Counted from the first letter of the stretch, positions 30,442 through 39,258 are shown. The stretch: 64,000 nt of DNA from Maribacter orientalis (GCF_900109345.1 NZ_FNZN01000002.1:496001-560000); one strand, 5' to 3'. Translations and numbers: made by a program. The notes: generated by a model from the letters alone, not told the origin.

Positions 30442-30500
30442 ATGCTTAAGTTTTAGGTAAGAGGCAACGGTTTATTTAACTTTCAGATAAAATTAATTAG

Positions 30501-31043
30501 ATGAGCATTAAAGCACCCTTCAACTTAAACAAATGGATTGAAGATAATAGAGCGCTACTTAAACCCCCGGTAGGCAATAAGAATCTTTACAAAGATTCAG
30601 GCGATTATATAGTAATGATTGTAGCTGGGCCAAATGCTAGAAAAGATTATCATTATAACGAAACAGAAGAACTTTTTTACCAGTTAGAAGGGAATATAGA
30701 AATTCATATTCAAGAAGATGGTAAAAAACGAACCATGAAATTAGGGCCAGGTGATATGTATCTACATCCTGCCAAAGTGCCTCATTCACCTGTTCGAAAA
30801 GAAGGTTCCATCGGTTTGGTCATTGAGCGAAAAAGAGCAGATATGAATGTTGATGATGGCCTTTTATGGTTTTGTGACAATTGTAATCACAAATTATATG
30901 AAGCTTATTTTACTCTTCATGACATTGAAAAAGATTTTCTATCCCATTTTAAGCACTTTTACAGCTCAAAAGAATTAAGAACGTGTAACAACTGTGGCAC
31001 TGTAATGCCTGTAGACGAACGTTTCATTGTTAAAGAAGAATAA
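30501..31043 (+). CDS. 3-hydroxyanthranilate 3,4-dioxygenase
   Basis: A 180-residue Fe(II) cupin that cleaves the ring of 3-hydroxyanthranilate in tryptophan/kynurenine degradation and quinolinate formation. Metal ligands fit H51, E57 (HYNETEELFYQLEGN) and H95 (AKVPHSPVR). A C-terminal rubredoxin-like iron site is shown by CDNC (125-128) and CNNC (162-165), typical of the bacterial enzyme. The strong TG-rich spacing to the next gene (TAA followed at once by TTG) implies an operon with DUF1304. Other kynurenine genes are not in the window. Confidence 0.93.
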   Translation: MSIKAPFNLNKWIEDNRALLKPPVGNKNLYKDSGDYIVMIVAGPNARKDYHYNETEELFYQLEGNIEIHIQEDGKKRTMKLGPGDMYLHPAKVPHSPVRKEGSIGLVIERKRADMNVDDGLLWFCDNCNHKLYEAYFTLHDIEKDFLSHFKHFYSSKELRTCNNCGTVMPVDERFIVKEE

Positions 31044-31415
31044 TTGTTAGCCGCAAAGATAATTACCGCATTTGTTGCAATGATGCATATTTATATTCTA
31101 TGGATGGAAATGTTTGCATGGACCACTAAAGGAAGAAAAGTCTTTAAAAATTTTCCTCAAGATTTGTTTGAACCTACAAAGCAAATGGCCGCCAACCAAG
31201 GTCTATACAACGGTTTTTTAGCTGCAGGCTTAATTTGGTCTTTAATAATTAATGACCCATTTTGGTCAGGTAACGTTGCCATTTTCTTTTTGGGTTGTGT
31301 TTTCATAGCAGGATTATATGGTGCCATTTCGGTCACTAAAAAGATTTTCTATATTCAGAGTGTTCCCGCATTTATAGGAATTGTACTATGGAGTATCATA
31401 AAATTTTCATTGTAG
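31044..31415 (+). CDS. DUF1304 membrane protein
   Basis: A 123-residue inner-membrane protein with four hydrophobic segments, matching DUF1304: KIITAFVAMMHIYILWMEMFAWTTKGRKVF at the start and NQGLYNGFLAAGLIWSLI after the first loop. The start is a TTG placed directly behind the stop of the dioxygenase gene. The family normally begins a dozen residues before the MMHIYILWMEMF segment, so the later ATGs (31080, 31083) would cut the first membrane helix. The function of DUF1304 is unknown. It lies between a 3-hydroxyanthranilate dioxygenase and an ALDH7 dehydrogenase. Confidence 0.85.
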   Translation: MLAAKIITAFVAMMHIYILWMEMFAWTTKGRKVFKNFPQDLFEPTKQMAANQGLYNGFLAAGLIWSLIINDPFWSGNVAIFFLGCVFIAGLYGAISVTKKIFYIQSVPAFIGIVLWSIIKFSL

Positions 31416-31423
31416 GCTTTTGG

Positions 31424-31456
31424 TTGGTATAAAGCATAATATTCTTCGTATTTTTG
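31424..31456 (+). promoter_or_regulatory. Candidate promoter of the ALDH7 gene
   Basis: TTG (31424-31426), 22 bases, then TATTTTTG (31449-31456), which matches the Bacteroidetes TAnnTTTG -7 element. It is 37 bases before the ATG. This would allow the dehydrogenase to be transcribed apart from the dioxygenase/DUF1304 pair. Confidence 0.45.
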
Positions 31457-31493
31457 TAATAAATCTAACAGAAACCGCATAAAAAGTTATAAA

Positions 31494-33047
31494 ATGTCAA
31501 AAATAGCAGCAGATTTTGGAATACATGATGCCCTAAAAAAATTGGGAATCAAGGATGTTAATGAAGGTACCTCAACAGGTTCCAATAATTTTTCATCAGG
31601 AGATATCATTTCATCATACTCCCCAGTAGACGGTTCATTAATCGCTAAAGTGAAAACAACAACTAAAGCTGATTATGAAAAAGTAATGAGTACAGCTACC
31701 GTAGCTTTTAAAGAATGGAGAACAAAGCCGGCACCGTTACGTGGTGAAATTGTAAGACAATTTGGTGACAAACTAAGGGAACTAAAAGAGCCTTTAGGTA
31801 AACTAGTTTCCTATGAAATGGGAAAGAGCTACCAAGAAGGTTTAGGTGAAGTTCAAGAAATGATAGATATCTGTGATTTCGCTGTTGGTCTATCTCGTCA
31901 ATTACACGGACTAACAATGCACTCTGAAAGACCTGGACATAGAATGTATGAACAATATCATTCGTTAGGTGTGGTAGGTATAATTTCTGCATTCAATTTT
32001 CCCGTTGCCGTTTGGGCATGGAATACCGCATTAGCTTGGATTTGTGGCGATGTTTGTGTTTGGAAACCATCAGAAAAAACACCCCTTTGTGGTATTGCCT
32101 GTCAAAATATAGCTTCTTCAGTTCTTAAAGCCAATAATTTACAAGAGGGTATTTCTTGCCTTATTAATGGCGACTATAAAGTTGGCGAACTAATGACACA
32201 AGATAACAGAATTCCATTAGTATCTGCTACCGGTTCTATTCGTATGGGTAAAATTGTTGCACAAGCTGTCGCAGCGCGTCTTGGCAAATCATTATTAGAA
32301 CTTGGTGGTAATAATGCCATTATCGTAACTCCAGATGCTGATTTAAAAATGACGGTTATTGGCGCTGTATTTGGTGCTGTAGGTACTGCTGGCCAACGTT
32401 GTACTTCGACCCGTAGATTAATTATTCATGATTCAATGTACGATAAAGTAAAAGACGCAATAGTTGCTGCGTACCAACAATTAAGAATTGGAAACCCATT
32501 GGACGAAAACAACCATGTTGGTCCATTAATTGATACCGATGCTGTTGCACAATACAAAAAAGCATTAGAAAAAGTAGTTGCTGAAGGTGGTAAACTAATT
32601 GTAAAAGGTGGCGTATTAGAAGGTAAGGGGTATGAGAGTGGCTGCTATGTAAAACCAGCTATTGCAGAAGCAAAGAACAATTTTGAAATCGTACAGCACG
32701 AAACTTTTGCTCCTGTTTTATATCTTTTAAAATACTCTGGAGACGTTGAAAATGCAATAGCTATACAAAATGGTGTTGTTCAAGGTCTTTCATCAGCAAT
32801 AATGACCAATAACCTTCGTGAGGCGGAACATTTTCTTTCTGCATGGGGAAGTGATTGTGGAATAGCTAATGTTAATATCGGTACTTCAGGTGCAGAAATT
32901 GGTGGAGCCTTCGGTGGTGAAAAGGAAACTGGTGGTGGTCGTGAAAGTGGTTCAGATGCTTGGAAAGTTTACATGCGAAGACAGACCAATACAATTAACT
33001 ATACCACAGAGCTACCATTAGCCCAAGGTATAAAGTTCGATCTATAA
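31494..33047 (+). CDS. ALDH7-family aldehyde dehydrogenase (aminoadipate semialdehyde type)
   Basis: A 517-residue NAD-dependent aldehyde dehydrogenase. It resembles the antiquitin/ALDH7 group, whose members oxidise alpha-aminoadipic semialdehyde (L-piperideine-6-carboxylate) in lysine degradation. Visible residues are the catalytic cysteine in GQRCTSTRRL (C303), the general base in LLELGGNN (E269), SATGSIRMGK for NAD, and the ALDH7-like N-terminus (FGIHDALKKLGI). The context of a 3-hydroxyanthranilate dioxygenase raises the alternative that it works on an aminomuconate semialdehyde, but those enzymes are usually ALDH8. Lysine degradation is more likely by sequence. Confidence 0.9.
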   Translation: MSKIAADFGIHDALKKLGIKDVNEGTSTGSNNFSSGDIISSYSPVDGSLIAKVKTTTKADYEKVMSTATVAFKEWRTKPAPLRGEIVRQFGDKLRELKEPLGKLVSYEMGKSYQEGLGEVQEMIDICDFAVGLSRQLHGLTMHSERPGHRMYEQYHSLGVVGIISAFNFPVAVWAWNTALAWICGDVCVWKPSEKTPLCGIACQNIASSVLKANNLQEGISCLINGDYKVGELMTQDNRIPLVSATGSIRMGKIVAQAVAARLGKSLLELGGNNAIIVTPDADLKMTVIGAVFGAVGTAGQRCTSTRRLIIHDSMYDKVKDAIVAAYQQLRIGNPLDENNHVGPLIDTDAVAQYKKALEKVVAEGGKLIVKGGVLEGKGYESGCYVKPAIAEAKNNFEIVQHETFAPVLYLLKYSGDVENAIAIQNGVVQGLSSAIMTNNLREAEHFLSAWGSDCGIANVNIGTSGAEIGGAFGGEKETGGGRESGSDAWKVYMRRQTNTINYTTELPLAQGIKFDL

Positions 33048-33627
33048 CATAGATATCATTTCCTTTGTATGTTCATGCATTAAGCTGATTTCCATTCGAT
33101 GATTCGGGTGACCAGCTGCCATGTAATAGGGCTTGAATGCCCAATATAACAAACATGCAAAGGAAATTTATTATACCCTTTATTTTTTTCTTCATTGGTA
33201 TCGTATATTATCCTCAACAGTAAACTACCAATATTTGTTACACCTTCTTTCAAGATTTGTACAGCTTTACATAAATATTGTATAATCGGAATATTTGCAT
33301 ATCTATTTTGGGCATAAAAAAATCCTGTCGACATTAACGAAGACAGGATTTTTTAACCAACTAACTCAAAACTTTAAAAACGCATACTCAATGCCCAAAC
33401 GTTGTGGGGAGAAATATACCTTTAAATATTTACGCAAAATTGCAAATAAAAGTTGTTCCAAACCCTAAAATTTTTGTTATCAAACTATATGATTGTATAG
33501 TTGGTATACATTTAAGTATAACTGGAAATTTACATAATCACTGACTGTAAGGTAATTAGGTTGCAATATTTTAACATTTTTAAGATTTTTTTAATACATT
33601 GTACGTTAAACACGAACATATTCTACA
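33048..33627. other. 580-base gap without a supported gene
   Basis: No reading frame here has coding character. It holds a strong hairpin (33317-33355) and, right after it, a stretch beginning ACCAACTAACTCAAAACTTT, which resembles 5' leaders seen before flavobacterial genes. The left part has a small GGGC/GCCC hairpin near 33128. It could contain a small RNA, or the remains of a lost gene. An 84-codon minus-strand frame starts inside the hairpin and is not convincing. Confidence 0.5.
33317..33355. terminator. Strong hairpin, possibly a two-way terminator
   Basis: A perfect 13-pair stem (AAAAAATCCTGTC at 33318-33330 against GACAGGATTTTTT at 33343-33355) with a 12-base loop, with A and T runs at both sides. 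It is about 270 bases beyond the ALDH7 stop, further than usual, so it may end a separate short transcript. Confidence 0.8.
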
Positions 33628-34515
33628 ATGACAAAAGCAACTACCAATTTATTATTGATGTTGATTACCATTGTAGCTAGCACATTCTTTTACATAACCT
33701 GTTGTAGCGAATGCGGTACAACAGCTACAACAGATCAAGCTACAGAACAAGTAATCATTATAGAACCCGAAGCAATCGCATACCTTTTTGCCATTGATGG
33801 TAATGGATTTTCGTACAGCACTAATGGCAATTATAATTTTAATGTTTCCTCCCATACTATTTTAATGCCCTTGAGTGTAGAATTAACTAAAGGTATTACT
33901 GGTTTGCCAAATCATCTAGAAACCAATGAAAATAATGTTGTTAACATTACTGGATTTTACGCTAGTGATGAAAAAAACAATACTGCATTCCCTAATTTAG
34001 GACTTGCCAGGGCTAATACTATAAAAAATGATTTAGCCTCTAAAGGTATTTCTACCGCACAAATAAATACCATAGGTAAGTTAATAGATGATATGATTGC
34101 CAAAGATGGCACCTATTGGGGAGCAGCTGTTTTCGACATTGAAGAAGAGTCACAAACCGATAACTATGATCTAAAAGTATTATATGAGAAAATTAATGCA
34201 GATTCACTAATTCTTCATTTCAATACAGCAGAAGCTTCTATAAATTTAGATGCAGCACAACGCCATAAAGTAGCTGATATTTCTAGATACTTTGATAAGG
34301 TTGATGGTGCTACTGCAAATGTAGTAGGCCATACAGGTAATACTGGTAAAGCAAGTAGTACTAGCATGAGATTGGGACAAGATCGCGCAGATTTTGCAAA
34401 AGATTATCTAATGAAAAATGGTATTGCTTCAGATAAAATAGTGGCAGCATCTAAAGGCCAAACAGAACCAATTGCGAGTATAAAAAACAGAAGAGCCATA
34501 AATACCTTAAATTAA
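33628..34515 (+). CDS. OmpA-family protein
   Basis: A 295-residue envelope protein. The N-terminus is a signal or anchor segment (LLLMLITIVASTFFYITCC). The middle (about 60-170) is a first OmpA-like module with VNITGFYASDEKN and FPNLGLARANTIKNDLASKGIS. The C-terminal part (about 190-295) is a clear OmpA/Pal-type peptidoglycan-binding domain: LILHFNTAEASINLDAAQRHKVADISRYFDK, VVGHTGNTG, RLGQDRADFAKDYLMKNGI and NRRAINTL. So it has two related modules in tandem. It is followed by a helix-hairpin-helix protein 31 bases later. Confidence 0.87.
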   Translation: MTKATTNLLLMLITIVASTFFYITCCSECGTTATTDQATEQVIIIEPEAIAYLFAIDGNGFSYSTNGNYNFNVSSHTILMPLSVELTKGITGLPNHLETNENNVVNITGFYASDEKNNTAFPNLGLARANTIKNDLASKGISTAQINTIGKLIDDMIAKDGTYWGAAVFDIEEESQTDNYDLKVLYEKINADSLILHFNTAEASINLDAAQRHKVADISRYFDKVDGATANVVGHTGNTGKASSTSMRLGQDRADFAKDYLMKNGIASDKIVAASKGQTEPIASIKNRRAINTLN

Positions 34516-34546
34516 AACATACACTAATCTTATAAATAAGTAAATC

Positions 34547-35140
34547 ATGAATTTTGAAAATATGAATATTTGGTGCTGGATTATTCCAGCTTTAGTTGGT
34601 ATCATCTGCGGCATATTAGGCTATCTTATTGGCAAAGGATCTACGAAAGTGGAAGACAATTCTACCGAAATATTGAACCTTAAAACAAGTAACAGCAAAT
34701 TAAAGGCTGATTTAGATGCCTGTAACCAAAAAGTTATTGCTGCTAGTAAAGTTGTGAAGACCGCACCAAGTACTACAAACACAAATCTTGGCGAATCTGC
34801 TGCCTCTTTTGCTTCTGGTGCTGCGACAAGTAAAGGAATAGCATTCGATGCATCTGCTGCAAAAGCTGTTTTTGGCAAGAACATTAAACAAGATGATTTA
34901 AAATTAGTGGAAGGTATCGGACCAAAAATTGAAGGTATGTTTAAAGATCATGGCATAAAAACATGGAAAGCCCTATCTGAAACGAGCCTTGCCGATTGCC
35001 AAAAGATATTAGATACTGGCGGAACAAGATATAAAATTCATGATCCAGCTTCTTGGCCAATGCAATCTAAAATGTGTTATGAAGGCAAATGGGAAGAATT
35101 AGCCAAGTGGCAAGAAGAACACAAACACGGTAAATTATAA
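34547..35140 (+). CDS. Membrane-anchored protein with a helix-hairpin-helix-like domain
   Basis: A 197-residue protein in three parts. The first is a membrane segment (about 7-30, WCWIIPALVGIICGILGYLIG). The second is a short coiled-coil and flexible linker (about 38-105). The third is a C-terminal domain (about 115-197) opening KQDDLKLVEGIGPKIEGMFKDHGIKTWKALSE, a helix-hairpin-helix-like motif, and ending HDPASWPMQSKMCYEGKWEELAKWQEEHKHG. This end domain recurs at the tail of many Bacteroidetes envelope and ribosome-linked proteins. DNA binding cannot be assumed. It is paired with the OmpA gene and closed by a strong terminator. Confidence 0.8.
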   Translation: MNFENMNIWCWIIPALVGIICGILGYLIGKGSTKVEDNSTEILNLKTSNSKLKADLDACNQKVIAASKVVKTAPSTTNTNLGESAASFASGAATSKGIAFDASAAKAVFGKNIKQDDLKLVEGIGPKIEGMFKDHGIKTWKALSETSLADCQKILDTGGTRYKIHDPASWPMQSKMCYEGKWEELAKWQEEHKHGKL

Positions 35141-35159
35141 TATAGCATTCAATCCAAAC

Positions 35160-35193
35160 AAAAAATCCCGATCATAACTGATCGGGATTTTTT
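35160..35193. terminator. Two-way terminator between convergent genes
   Basis: A perfect stem of about 15 pairs (AAATCCCGATCA against TGATCGGGATTT, with A and T runs outside) and a four-base TAAC loop. It lies between the convergent HhH-protein and desaturase genes and can end both transcripts. Confidence 0.92.
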
Positions 35194-35197
35194 AATT

Positions 35198-36196
35198 TTA
35201 TAATGCTCCGTTTGCTTCAACCCATTTAAAATGGTATTGATCTTGCGGAAACTTCATGCGTTCTGCAATTCTTTCCAATCTTGCAGGTAGTTTAATTAAA
35301 TATTCGCGAGCCTTTTCAGCTTCCTCGTTTAATGAACGCATACCTTCCAATTCCCAAAAGACATTCAATTTACTCAAAATTTCTACATAATCTTGCGCCG
35401 TATATACACCCAAACGCTGTGCGCAATTTGAGAAATTTTCAAAAGCAGAACCTATAGAACCACCAGACTCTCTTAAAAAATGCGCAGGCATTACAATTTT
35501 TTTCTTCATCATTTCCGCAAACGCAATCATCATTCCAGAAGGATCTTCACCAAAAATGGTTTTCACAAATTCTCTATATGCCAAATGATGTCTCATTTCA
35601 TCACCTGCAATTATAGTACACATTTTACCTAAAAGGACATTTCCTTTTTTCTTAGCCATTTGGCCAACACGTTTATGTGAAATGTTGGTTGCTAATTCTT
35701 GAAATGAGGTATATACAAAGTTCTTATATGGGTCACGATCAGTTCCGATATCAAAACCATCTGAAATTAAATGCTGGGTTGTTAATTCTACTTCTCTCAT
35801 ATTTACCCTTCCAGATAAATAAAGATATTTGTTCAACACATCTCCATGTCTATTCTCTTCTGCCGTCCAAGCGCGTACCCATTTTGCCCAACCATTAGTT
35901 TTATGATCACCATGTTGGTCAATACCTACAACATCCATTAACCAAGACTCATAAGTTGGTAAGGCCTCTTCTGTAATTGTATCAGCTACCATGGTAACCC
36001 AGAAATCGTATCCTAAATCTTTAGATTCTTCTCGTAGTTCTTTTACTTCCTGCAAAAAAGTATCTTTTTCAGAATTAGGCAAAAAGTCTGTTGGCTGCCA
36101 TATATCTTCAGGCTTTATAAGGAAAGATTCCATAAAACCCTCCACCTGTGGCTCTAGTGCCTGCATTACTTCTAATCTTATATTCTTAATTGGCAT
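35198..36196 (-). CDS. Acyl-ACP desaturase
   Basis: A 332-residue soluble di-iron enzyme that puts a double bond in acyl-ACP fatty acids. Di-iron ligands fit E76, the EENRHGD motif (E114, H117), E167 (SFQE) and DEMRHH (E200, H203). The length suits plant-type and actinobacterial soluble desaturases. It probably tunes membrane fluidity. It is monocistronic, with a strong terminator at its 3' end. Confidence 0.93.
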   Translation of the reverse strand: MPIKNIRLEVMQALEPQVEGFMESFLIKPEDIWQPTDFLPNSEKDTFLQEVKELREESKDLGYDFWVTMVADTITEEALPTYESWLMDVVGIDQHGDHKTNGWAKWVRAWTAEENRHGDVLNKYLYLSGRVNMREVELTTQHLISDGFDIGTDRDPYKNFVYTSFQELATNISHKRVGQMAKKKGNVLLGKMCTIIAGDEMRHHLAYREFVKTIFGEDPSGMMIAFAEMMKKKIVMPAHFLRESGGSIGSAFENFSNCAQRLGVYTAQDYVEILSKLNVFWELEGMRSLNEEAEKAREYLIKLPARLERIAERMKFPQDQYHFKWVEANGAL

Positions 36197-36260
36197 AATA
36201 TGATTTTTATCAAAGTTCGTTAATATAATAACTCCTTTTTATGTAAAGTTAATGGTTTTC

Positions 36261-36995
36261 TCAGTTTCTGCCCTTTTCATTGGGATAAAACATATAAACA
36301 GGATCACTTTGCCAATATTTTTTAGTGTTTATATCAAATACCGTTAATGGACCTTTAAAGGCTGCCCCAGTATCAATATTCCAAACATTTGCTGCATTTT
36401 GTGGTGTAGTTTTTCCTATTCGTGTTACTGGCGTATGTCCTATATAAATTTCTGAGTAGTTTTTAAGCCTTTTTGGATAATGAATATGTTCTTGGTCCAA
36501 TTCTTTATTTAATGAAAGAGCCAATTCCCATAAAGTACGATCCCAATAAAAGGTCTTCTTGAAATATTCGAATTCTATCCCTTTTAAATTAGTAAAACCA
36601 GCATGTAAAAACAATCTCTTTTCAGTATCTAAATAATAATTCTCTAAGTTTTCATAAAACTTGAGATGCATATTTTTTGTTTCTTCAGTGATGTTAGCGT
36701 AAGAATTCACTGTTGCTTCACCACCATGCATAAACCAAGTTGGGTTGTCAGCTGCACCCGTTAACCATTCATAACAGAGTTCATCGTGGTTTCCTCTTAG
36801 AAATACACAATTATATTTTTCCTTAAGTTGAAGTAGATAGTTTATGGTTTCAACGGCCTCACTCCATCCATCAATATAATCCCCTAAAAAAACTAGGGTA
36901 TCGTTATTAGTAATCGTCGCCTTTTGAAGTACTTGTTTCAAAGCTTGTAATCCGGAATGGATATCACCTATGACCAGTGTTCTTTTTAAACTCAT
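36261..36995 (-). CDS. Metallophosphoesterase (serine/threonine phosphatase-like)
   Basis: A 244-residue calcineurin-like phosphoesterase. Motifs are GDIH (10-13), GDYID (38-42) and RGNHDE (67-72), then a later histidine in LFLHAG and a GHTPV motif. The layout resembles PrpA/PP1-type bacterial phosphatases or diadenosine tetraphosphatase (ApaH). The substrate is undetermined. Its start overlaps the stop of the zinc-ribbon gene by 4 bases, indicating one transcript with that gene and probably the SPFH gene. Confidence 0.87.
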   Translation of the reverse strand: MSLKRTLVIGDIHSGLQALKQVLQKATITNNDTLVFLGDYIDGWSEAVETINYLLQLKEKYNCVFLRGNHDELCYEWLTGAADNPTWFMHGGEATVNSYANITEETKNMHLKFYENLENYYLDTEKRLFLHAGFTNLKGIEFEYFKKTFYWDRTLWELALSLNKELDQEHIHYPKRLKNYSEIYIGHTPVTRIGKTTPQNAANVWNIDTGAAFKGPLTVFDINTKKYWQSDPVYMFYPNEKGRN

Positions 36996-38074
36996 TTAGC
37001 AAAAATCGCAAATACTGCTATAATCACAAGGATAAAAAGCACTAAAAAAAAGATTTTCCAAAATGAATAAGGTCTATTGCCGCTTAATACACCTGTTTGG
37101 CCATTGATATAGAAATTATATTCCTTACCATCATATGTATATGAACTTAAGTAAATTGGAAGTAATATATGTTTGAATTTTTCATCTGATAACTTAATAT
37201 CGGCATTTGCTATTCTTTGGGTATCGCCTCCAATGTCTCTTCGAATCCAATTATAAGCAATATTCTTAGCCTCTTGAAAAGATTTACGATGACCTTCCTT
37301 CAATGAAACGGTATATTTCTCGGTTACAAAACCCGACAGATATTTTGAATTAAAAACAACTAAATCTTTAAGGTTCCAAAATGCAACTTTAGCCGGAATT
37401 TCTTTTCTCTTTTTCTCAGAGGCATTGATTAGGATATCGTCTACAAAACCATCAACATTACCAGATACATAGGTCCATTTAGTTTTTCTAACCTGTCTTG
37501 TACGTTTACCCTTATCACTATTATACGTTTGAGTCTCATAATAATAATCACCCTTTTGCCCCTGATAAGAAGCGAACAGCTTCGCATCAAAAGTCCAGTA
37601 AGGCAAATAAAGTCCATGTAGTCCTTCTGGATCAAGGGCAGCCTTTTTAAGTTTATCAGGCGCAAACCATATTTTGTTTACCCAATCTTTAAAAATAGAA
37701 TGAGCTTTTTTTGAATCAAGTTGAAAAGGCACTAATGCCCCAGGTAAAATCCATCCTTCTTTTTCAGTGTCTTCACGAATTAATGGCTCACCACAATAAA
37801 CACAATTAAGCGATTTATAATTTTCCTCTACATGCTGATTGGCACCACAATTTTTACAATGTAAGAGCTCAATAGTTTCTGTGTAGGCATTCTCACCAAC
37901 AATTTTTAAGTAATGTTCTAATTCAAGTTCCTCAAAACTACTTTTAGATTGTTCAATGAATTCTTCATACCCGCAATATTCGCATGTAAGTTGATGTGAG
38001 CCTGGTTTAAATTTTAACTCGGCGCCACAATTGGGACATGCTTTTTTATATTCCGATTTCTGAATATGGTCCAT
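36992..38074 (-). CDS. Double zinc-ribbon membrane protein
   Basis: A 360-residue protein with two TFIIB/rubredoxin-like zinc ribbons: CPNCG and CEYCG (C13, C16, C31, C34) and CKNCG and CVYCG (C73, C76, C91, C94). The middle domain (about 105-325) contains GLYLPYWTFDAKLFASYQGQKGDYYYETQTY. A C-terminal membrane helix follows (about 335-358, FWKIFFLVLFILVIIAVFAIF). Proteins of this plan often sit beside SPFH-domain proteins, as here. The function is not established; a role in membrane or stress homeostasis is an inference. It overlaps the phosphoesterase gene by 4 bases. Confidence 0.82.
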   Translation of the reverse strand: MDHIQKSEYKKACPNCGAELKFKPGSHQLTCEYCGYEEFIEQSKSSFEELELEHYLKIVGENAYTETIELLHCKNCGANQHVEENYKSLNCVYCGEPLIREDTEKEGWILPGALVPFQLDSKKAHSIFKDWVNKIWFAPDKLKKAALDPEGLHGLYLPYWTFDAKLFASYQGQKGDYYYETQTYNSDKGKRTRQVRKTKWTYVSGNVDGFVDDILINASEKKRKEIPAKVAFWNLKDLVVFNSKYLSGFVTEKYTVSLKEGHRKSFQEAKNIAYNWIRRDIGGDTQRIANADIKLSDEKFKHILLPIYLSSYTYDGKEYNFYINGQTGVLSGNRPYSFWKIFFLVLFILVIIAVFAIFAK

Positions 38075-38124
38075 AGTGCGTATCCCTTATAATAAAAGGG
38101 CGTGTATTTCTGCTTTTAGAAACG

Positions 38125-39258
38125 TTATGATGTTGGTAATGGAGGCGGAGTATTACCTCCTAAAAACGATTTTAGCTCCTCTATTTCTTTTAACTCCTTC
38201 CAACTGGCCATACCTTGTTTCCAAATTAGCGAATCTCTATTAATTATTCTACTAGCAAACAGTTCTTTCAATTTCTCATAGGGAACTGGCCCCAATTGTT
38301 GACCGCTTACCGCATAAAAATAAACAACTTGAGCAGGAATTGGTGGAGGAGCTTGTGGCTGTGTTGCTTGACCGCCGAATGGTTGCGCACCGGGCTGACC
38401 CATCAAACCTCCCATTTGTTGTGCCAATACAAAGCCCATACCCATACCCATACCTGCACCTGCAGTACCACCTTCATTTTTAGCGGCCAATTCCATCGCT
38501 TTCGCAGCTTTAAATTGTGCTAATTTGGCCATATCTAACTTATCTAACCGGCTATATTCAAAAATTTCTTTTTTCAATTCTTCCGGCATCGATACATTTT
38601 CGATGTAGAATTTCTCTAACTCAATACCAACTCTATTAAATTCAGGCTGCATTACCACTTGGCATGTTTCTGAAAGCTCACTCGTATTTGCCGCGTACAA
38701 TTCAATCGGTAAATTAGCTTCTCCAACTGTATCGGTAAAGCGAGTTACAATTAAACTTTTTAAGTGTTCATTAATTTCATAATTAGTGAAATTACCGTCA
38801 GTGCCCACTACATCTATGATGAATTTACCAGGATCACTAATTCTAAAGCTATAGGTTCCAAAAGCTCGTATCTCAACCAACCCGAACCTATCGTCGCTTA
38901 ACATAAATGGGTTTTTCGTTCCCCATTTCTCATCGGTAAACAAGCGGGTATTTACAAAATAAATCTCAGCCTTAAACGGACTGTCGAATCCGTATTTCCA
39001 CCCTTTTAAGGTAGTAAGAATAGGAAGGTTTTTTGTGTTTAATGTGTATGTTCCCGGTTTAAAAACATCTGCCAATTGCCCTTCATTGATAAATACTGCG
39101 GTTTGCCCCTCGCGAACAATTAACTGCGCATTATTCTTAATTTCATTTTGATAACGTTCAAAGCGGTGAACTATGGTTTCATTGTTAATATCTAGCCATT
39201 CGATTATATCAATAAATTCATGACTTAGTTTCTGTTTAATATCGTCAAATATGCTCAT
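38125..39258 (-). CDS. SPFH-domain protein with C-terminal GYF_2 domain
   Basis: A 377-residue protein of the YdjI-type SPFH group. The SPFH domain spans about 30-265 (AQLIVREGQTAVFINEGQLADVFKPGTYTLNT, VEIRAFGTYSFRISDPGKFI). A glycine/alanine/glutamine/proline-rich linker follows (about 268-308, with short GMGMG repeats). A C-terminal GYF_2 domain (about 309-368, VVYFYAVSGQQLGPVPYEKLKELFASRIINRDSLIWKQGMASW) is clear. There is no signal peptide. SPFH proteins organise membrane microdomains. It lies just upstream of the zinc-ribbon membrane protein and phosphoesterase, forming a likely module. Confidence 0.88.
   Translation of the reverse strand: MSIFDDIKQKLSHEFIDIIEWLDINNETIVHRFERYQNEIKNNAQLIVREGQTAVFINEGQLADVFKPGTYTLNTKNLPILTTLKGWKYGFDSPFKAEIYFVNTRLFTDEKWGTKNPFMLSDDRFGLVEIRAFGTYSFRISDPGKFIIDVVGTDGNFTNYEINEHLKSLIVTRFTDTVGEANLPIELYAANTSELSETCQVVMQPEFNRVGIELEKFYIENVSMPEELKKEIFEYSRLDKLDMAKLAQFKAAKAMELAAKNEGGTAGAGMGMGMGFVLAQQMGGLMGQPGAQPFGGQATQPQAPPPIPAQVVYFYAVSGQQLGPVPYEKLKELFASRIINRDSLIWKQGMASWKELKEIEELKSFLGGNTPPPLPTS

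Noticed and set aside
33080-33334. 84-codon minus-strand frame in the gap after the ALDH7 gene
   Set aside because: It begins within a hairpin, shows no recognisable domain, and its composition is that of non-coding DNA.
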